DNA of 7,089 nucleotides, from the NCBI GenBank assembly GCA_029865445.1, contig JAOUGY010000194.1, forward strand, positions 1 to 7,089, given 5' to 3'. A program made the position numbers and the translations under genes. The stretch comes from Acidimicrobiia bacterium (GTDB taxonomy: Bacteria; Actinomycetota; Acidimicrobiia; Spongiisociales; ZC4RG35). The notes beneath the pieces were generated by a model that ran no database searches, was not told the origin of the DNA, and saw only the letters and a program-made list of their open reading frames with translations. Position 1 is the stretch's first letter; each line of letters opens with the position of its first letter. Positions 5,685-7,089 of the stretch are shown here, in pieces.

Positions 5685-5721
5685 GCCTCGATGGCTTCCT
5701 CCGTTCGTCGGCCATCGAGGC
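5685..5721 (+). promoter_or_regulatory. 11-bp perfect inverted repeat enclosing the start codon of the membrane protein gene
   Basis: GCCTCGATGGC (5685-5695) is the exact reverse complement of GCCATCGAGGC (5711-5721), with a 15-base loop between. In RNA this would be a GC-rich 11-bp stem with the ATG (5691-5693) inside its 5' arm, just after the ribosome-binding site. Such a structure could lower initiation unless opened by ribosomes finishing the upstream zinc-ribbon gene, whose stop is 20 bases before the ATG. As DNA it could also be a dyad operator. There is no T-tract, so it is not an intrinsic terminator. The repeat is plain in the sequence; the regulatory role is inference. Confidence 0.55.
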
Positions 5722-7089
5722 GGTGGCTCGCCACCATCATCGCAGGCGCCGGTTCCCTCGTCGTTCTCTCGGTCCTGAACCCTCAGCTGCTGTTCACGGC
5801 GACCACGCCGGCCGGTGGCGACATGGGGGCGCACGTGCTCGGTCCGGCGTTCCTCAGAGACGTCCTCCTCCCCTCGGGGAAGATCCTCGGATGGTCGAAT
5901 GCGTGGTTCGCCGGGTTCCCGGCCTTCTACTTCTACTTCCCGCTTCCCTCTCTCATCATCGTCTTTCTCGACCTCTTTCTCCCGTACGGCGTGGCATTCA
6001 AGCTGGTCACCGTCGTCGGGCTGGTGGCGTTGCCTCCTTCGGTCCTGTTTCTTGCGCGAAGCATCGGCTACTCACGCAGCGTCGGCGCGGTGGCCGCCGC
6101 CGGCGCCGCCGTGTTCGCCCTCATGGAGAGCTACACGATCTACGGCGGGAATGTCGCGTCGACGATGGCCGGCGAGTTCGCATACGCCTGGTCGTTCTCG
6201 GCAGGGATGGTCTATCTCGGGTATCTGATCAAGGCCGTACGAGACGATCGGAAGTACATACCTGCGGCGGTGGCCGCACTGGCGGTCACCGTGCTGTCGC
6301 ACATCTTGACCACGCTGGTACTGGTCTTTGCGTCGCTCACCGTCCTCGTCTGGCGTAGGTCGGCGAAGACGGCCCTCACCGTTTGGGCATGGGCGTTTGC
6401 GATCACCGCCTTCTGGTCGGTGCCGCTGCTGGCGAGGATCGGAATGACGTCCGACATGGCGTGGTCGCCGCTCCGCCGGTGGGAGGAGGTATTCCCCCTC
6501 GAGCTGTGGGTGCTGTTGCCGTTTGCGTTGGGCGGTCTCATCTGGTCGATGATCCGATACCCGCGCAGTCTCCCTGTCGCCGCTGCCATGTTGCTCCCCA
6601 TCATCTACTACCCGATTCCAACGATCCTTCCGACGGTCGTGAAGTCCCTCGAGGGGGAGCGGTGGAAGCTGTGGAATGGCCGTCTCTTGCCGTACTGGTA
6701 CTTCGGCGTGACGTTCTTTGGTGCCGTGGCGCTGGGTGGACTCATCGTCGCCGTGAGCCGTCGTCTCCCCGACCGGGTGTCCGGCTGGTGGGCGCGCGGG
6801 GTGGGGGTCGTCGCCGGAGCAGGTTTGGGATGGCTGCTCGTGTATCGGGAGGGCCCGGCCTGGGCCGGATGGTCGCTCGCCGGGCTCGCGGTCGTCGTGG
6901 CTGCTTTGTCGCTGACCTGGATCGCACCCATTGCCACTCGGGGTCTGCTCGTGGTTGCACTGGCTGCAACCCTCGGGCTCGGATCGCTCGCCGGGACCAA
7001 CTTCGTCTACAAGTGGTCCCGGTGGAATTACGCCGGGTACGAGCTGAAAGAAGCGTGGCCGGAGTATCGCGACGTCATGGTGACCATGG
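5691..7089 (+). CDS. Polytopic membrane protein, PTPS-related (GT-C-like) family, cut by window edge
   Basis: 466 codons are present and the frame is still open at the right edge. A first membrane helix (about 11-33) is followed by an extracytoplasmic loop with GGDMGAH (42-48), GWSN (67-70) and GFPAFYFYFPLP (75-86). This is the hallmark N-terminus of bacterial membrane proteins annotated as '6-pyruvoyl-tetrahydropterin synthase-related', which have a GT-C-like topology; D44 occupies the place of the loop acidic residue often catalytic in GT-C enzymes. Further family-like points are GGNVASTMAGEFAYAWS (152-168) and SHILTTL (203-209). About eight to ten more helices follow, and the last visible segment, YAGYELKEAWPEYRDV (447-462), begins a soluble loop. 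Despite the family name nothing suggests pterin synthesis. It probably transfers or handles a lipid-linked sugar, an inference from fold. Start chosen at ATG 5691 with CAGAGGG upstream. Confidence 0.85.
   Translation, partial: MASSVRRPSRRWLATIIAGAGSLVVLSVLNPQLLFTATTPAGGDMGAHVLGPAFLRDVLLPSGKILGWSNAWFAGFPAFYFYFPLPSLIIVFLDLFLPYGVAFKLVTVVGLVALPPSVLFLARSIGYSRSVGAVAAAGAAVFALMESYTIYGGNVASTMAGEFAYAWSFSAGMVYLGYLIKAVRDDRKYIPAAVAALAVTVLSHILTTLVLVFASLTVLVWRRSAKTALTVWAWAFAITAFWSVPLLARIGMTSDMAWSPLRRWEEVFPLELWVLLPFALGGLIWSMIRYPRSLPVAAAMLLPIIYYPIPTILPTVVKSLEGERWKLWNGRLLPYWYFGVTFFGAVALGGLIVAVSRRLPDRVSGWWARGVGVVAGAGLGWLLVYREGPAWAGWSLAGLAVVVAALSLTWIAPIATRGLLVVALAATLGLGSLAGTNFVYKWSRWNYAGYELKEAWPEYRDVMVTM

Noticed and set aside
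5549..6358. Plus-strand open frame (269 codons) overlapping the zinc-ribbon and PTPS-related genes
   Set aside because: Arg/Gly/Ser-rich out-of-frame translation of two convincing genes.

Overview
The window is GC-rich and densely coding, with strong G/C preference at third codon positions. It looks like chromosomal DNA of a high-GC actinobacterium. The main reasons are the F420 gene cofD/fbiA beside a DUF5719 gene and a DUF3499 gene, families I know essentially from Actinobacteria, and frequent GTG starts. The fine detail (a thioredoxin-like gene inside the cluster, DUF6788 and a PTPS-related membrane protein nearby) suggests a deep-branching group such as Acidimicrobiia rather than Streptomyces or Mycobacterium. 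That placement is inference. There is no sign of mobile elements, phage, CRISPR, rRNA or tRNA.

Layout. Bases 1-467 (minus strand) hold the N-terminal 155 residues of CofD/FbiA, the coenzyme F420 enzyme, cut by the left window edge. A 24-base divergent spacer follows. From 492 to 5429 (plus strand) five genes are packed almost without gaps: a 918-aa membrane protein with an N-terminal GT2-like domain, a membrane-anchored DUF5719 protein, a membrane-anchored thioredoxin-like protein, a DUF3499 zinc-site protein and a DUF6788 mini-protein. Junctions are a 4-bp GTGA overlap, a 1-bp TGATG overlap, a probable 4-bp TTGA overlap and a 3-base gap, so translational coupling in one operon is likely. After a 67-base gap comes a 57-aa zinc-ribbon protein. 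Then, 20 bases on, a large polytopic membrane protein of the PTPS-related (GT-C-like) type runs off the right edge.

How the genes may work together. The membrane glycosyltransferase-like protein, the extracytoplasmic DUF5719 protein and the downstream PTPS-related protein point to cell-envelope glycan or lipid-linked sugar work. The Trx-like domain is predicted to face the cytoplasm. Three small Cys-rich, probably zinc-binding proteins follow it. No substrate can be assigned from sequence alone.

Most interesting points: (1) the GT2 domain keeps its architecture but has lost several acidic positions of the family motifs; (2) a perfect 11-bp inverted repeat encloses the start codon of the last gene; (3) the run of translationally coupled genes of unknown function forms a candidate undescribed envelope module next to F420 synthesis.
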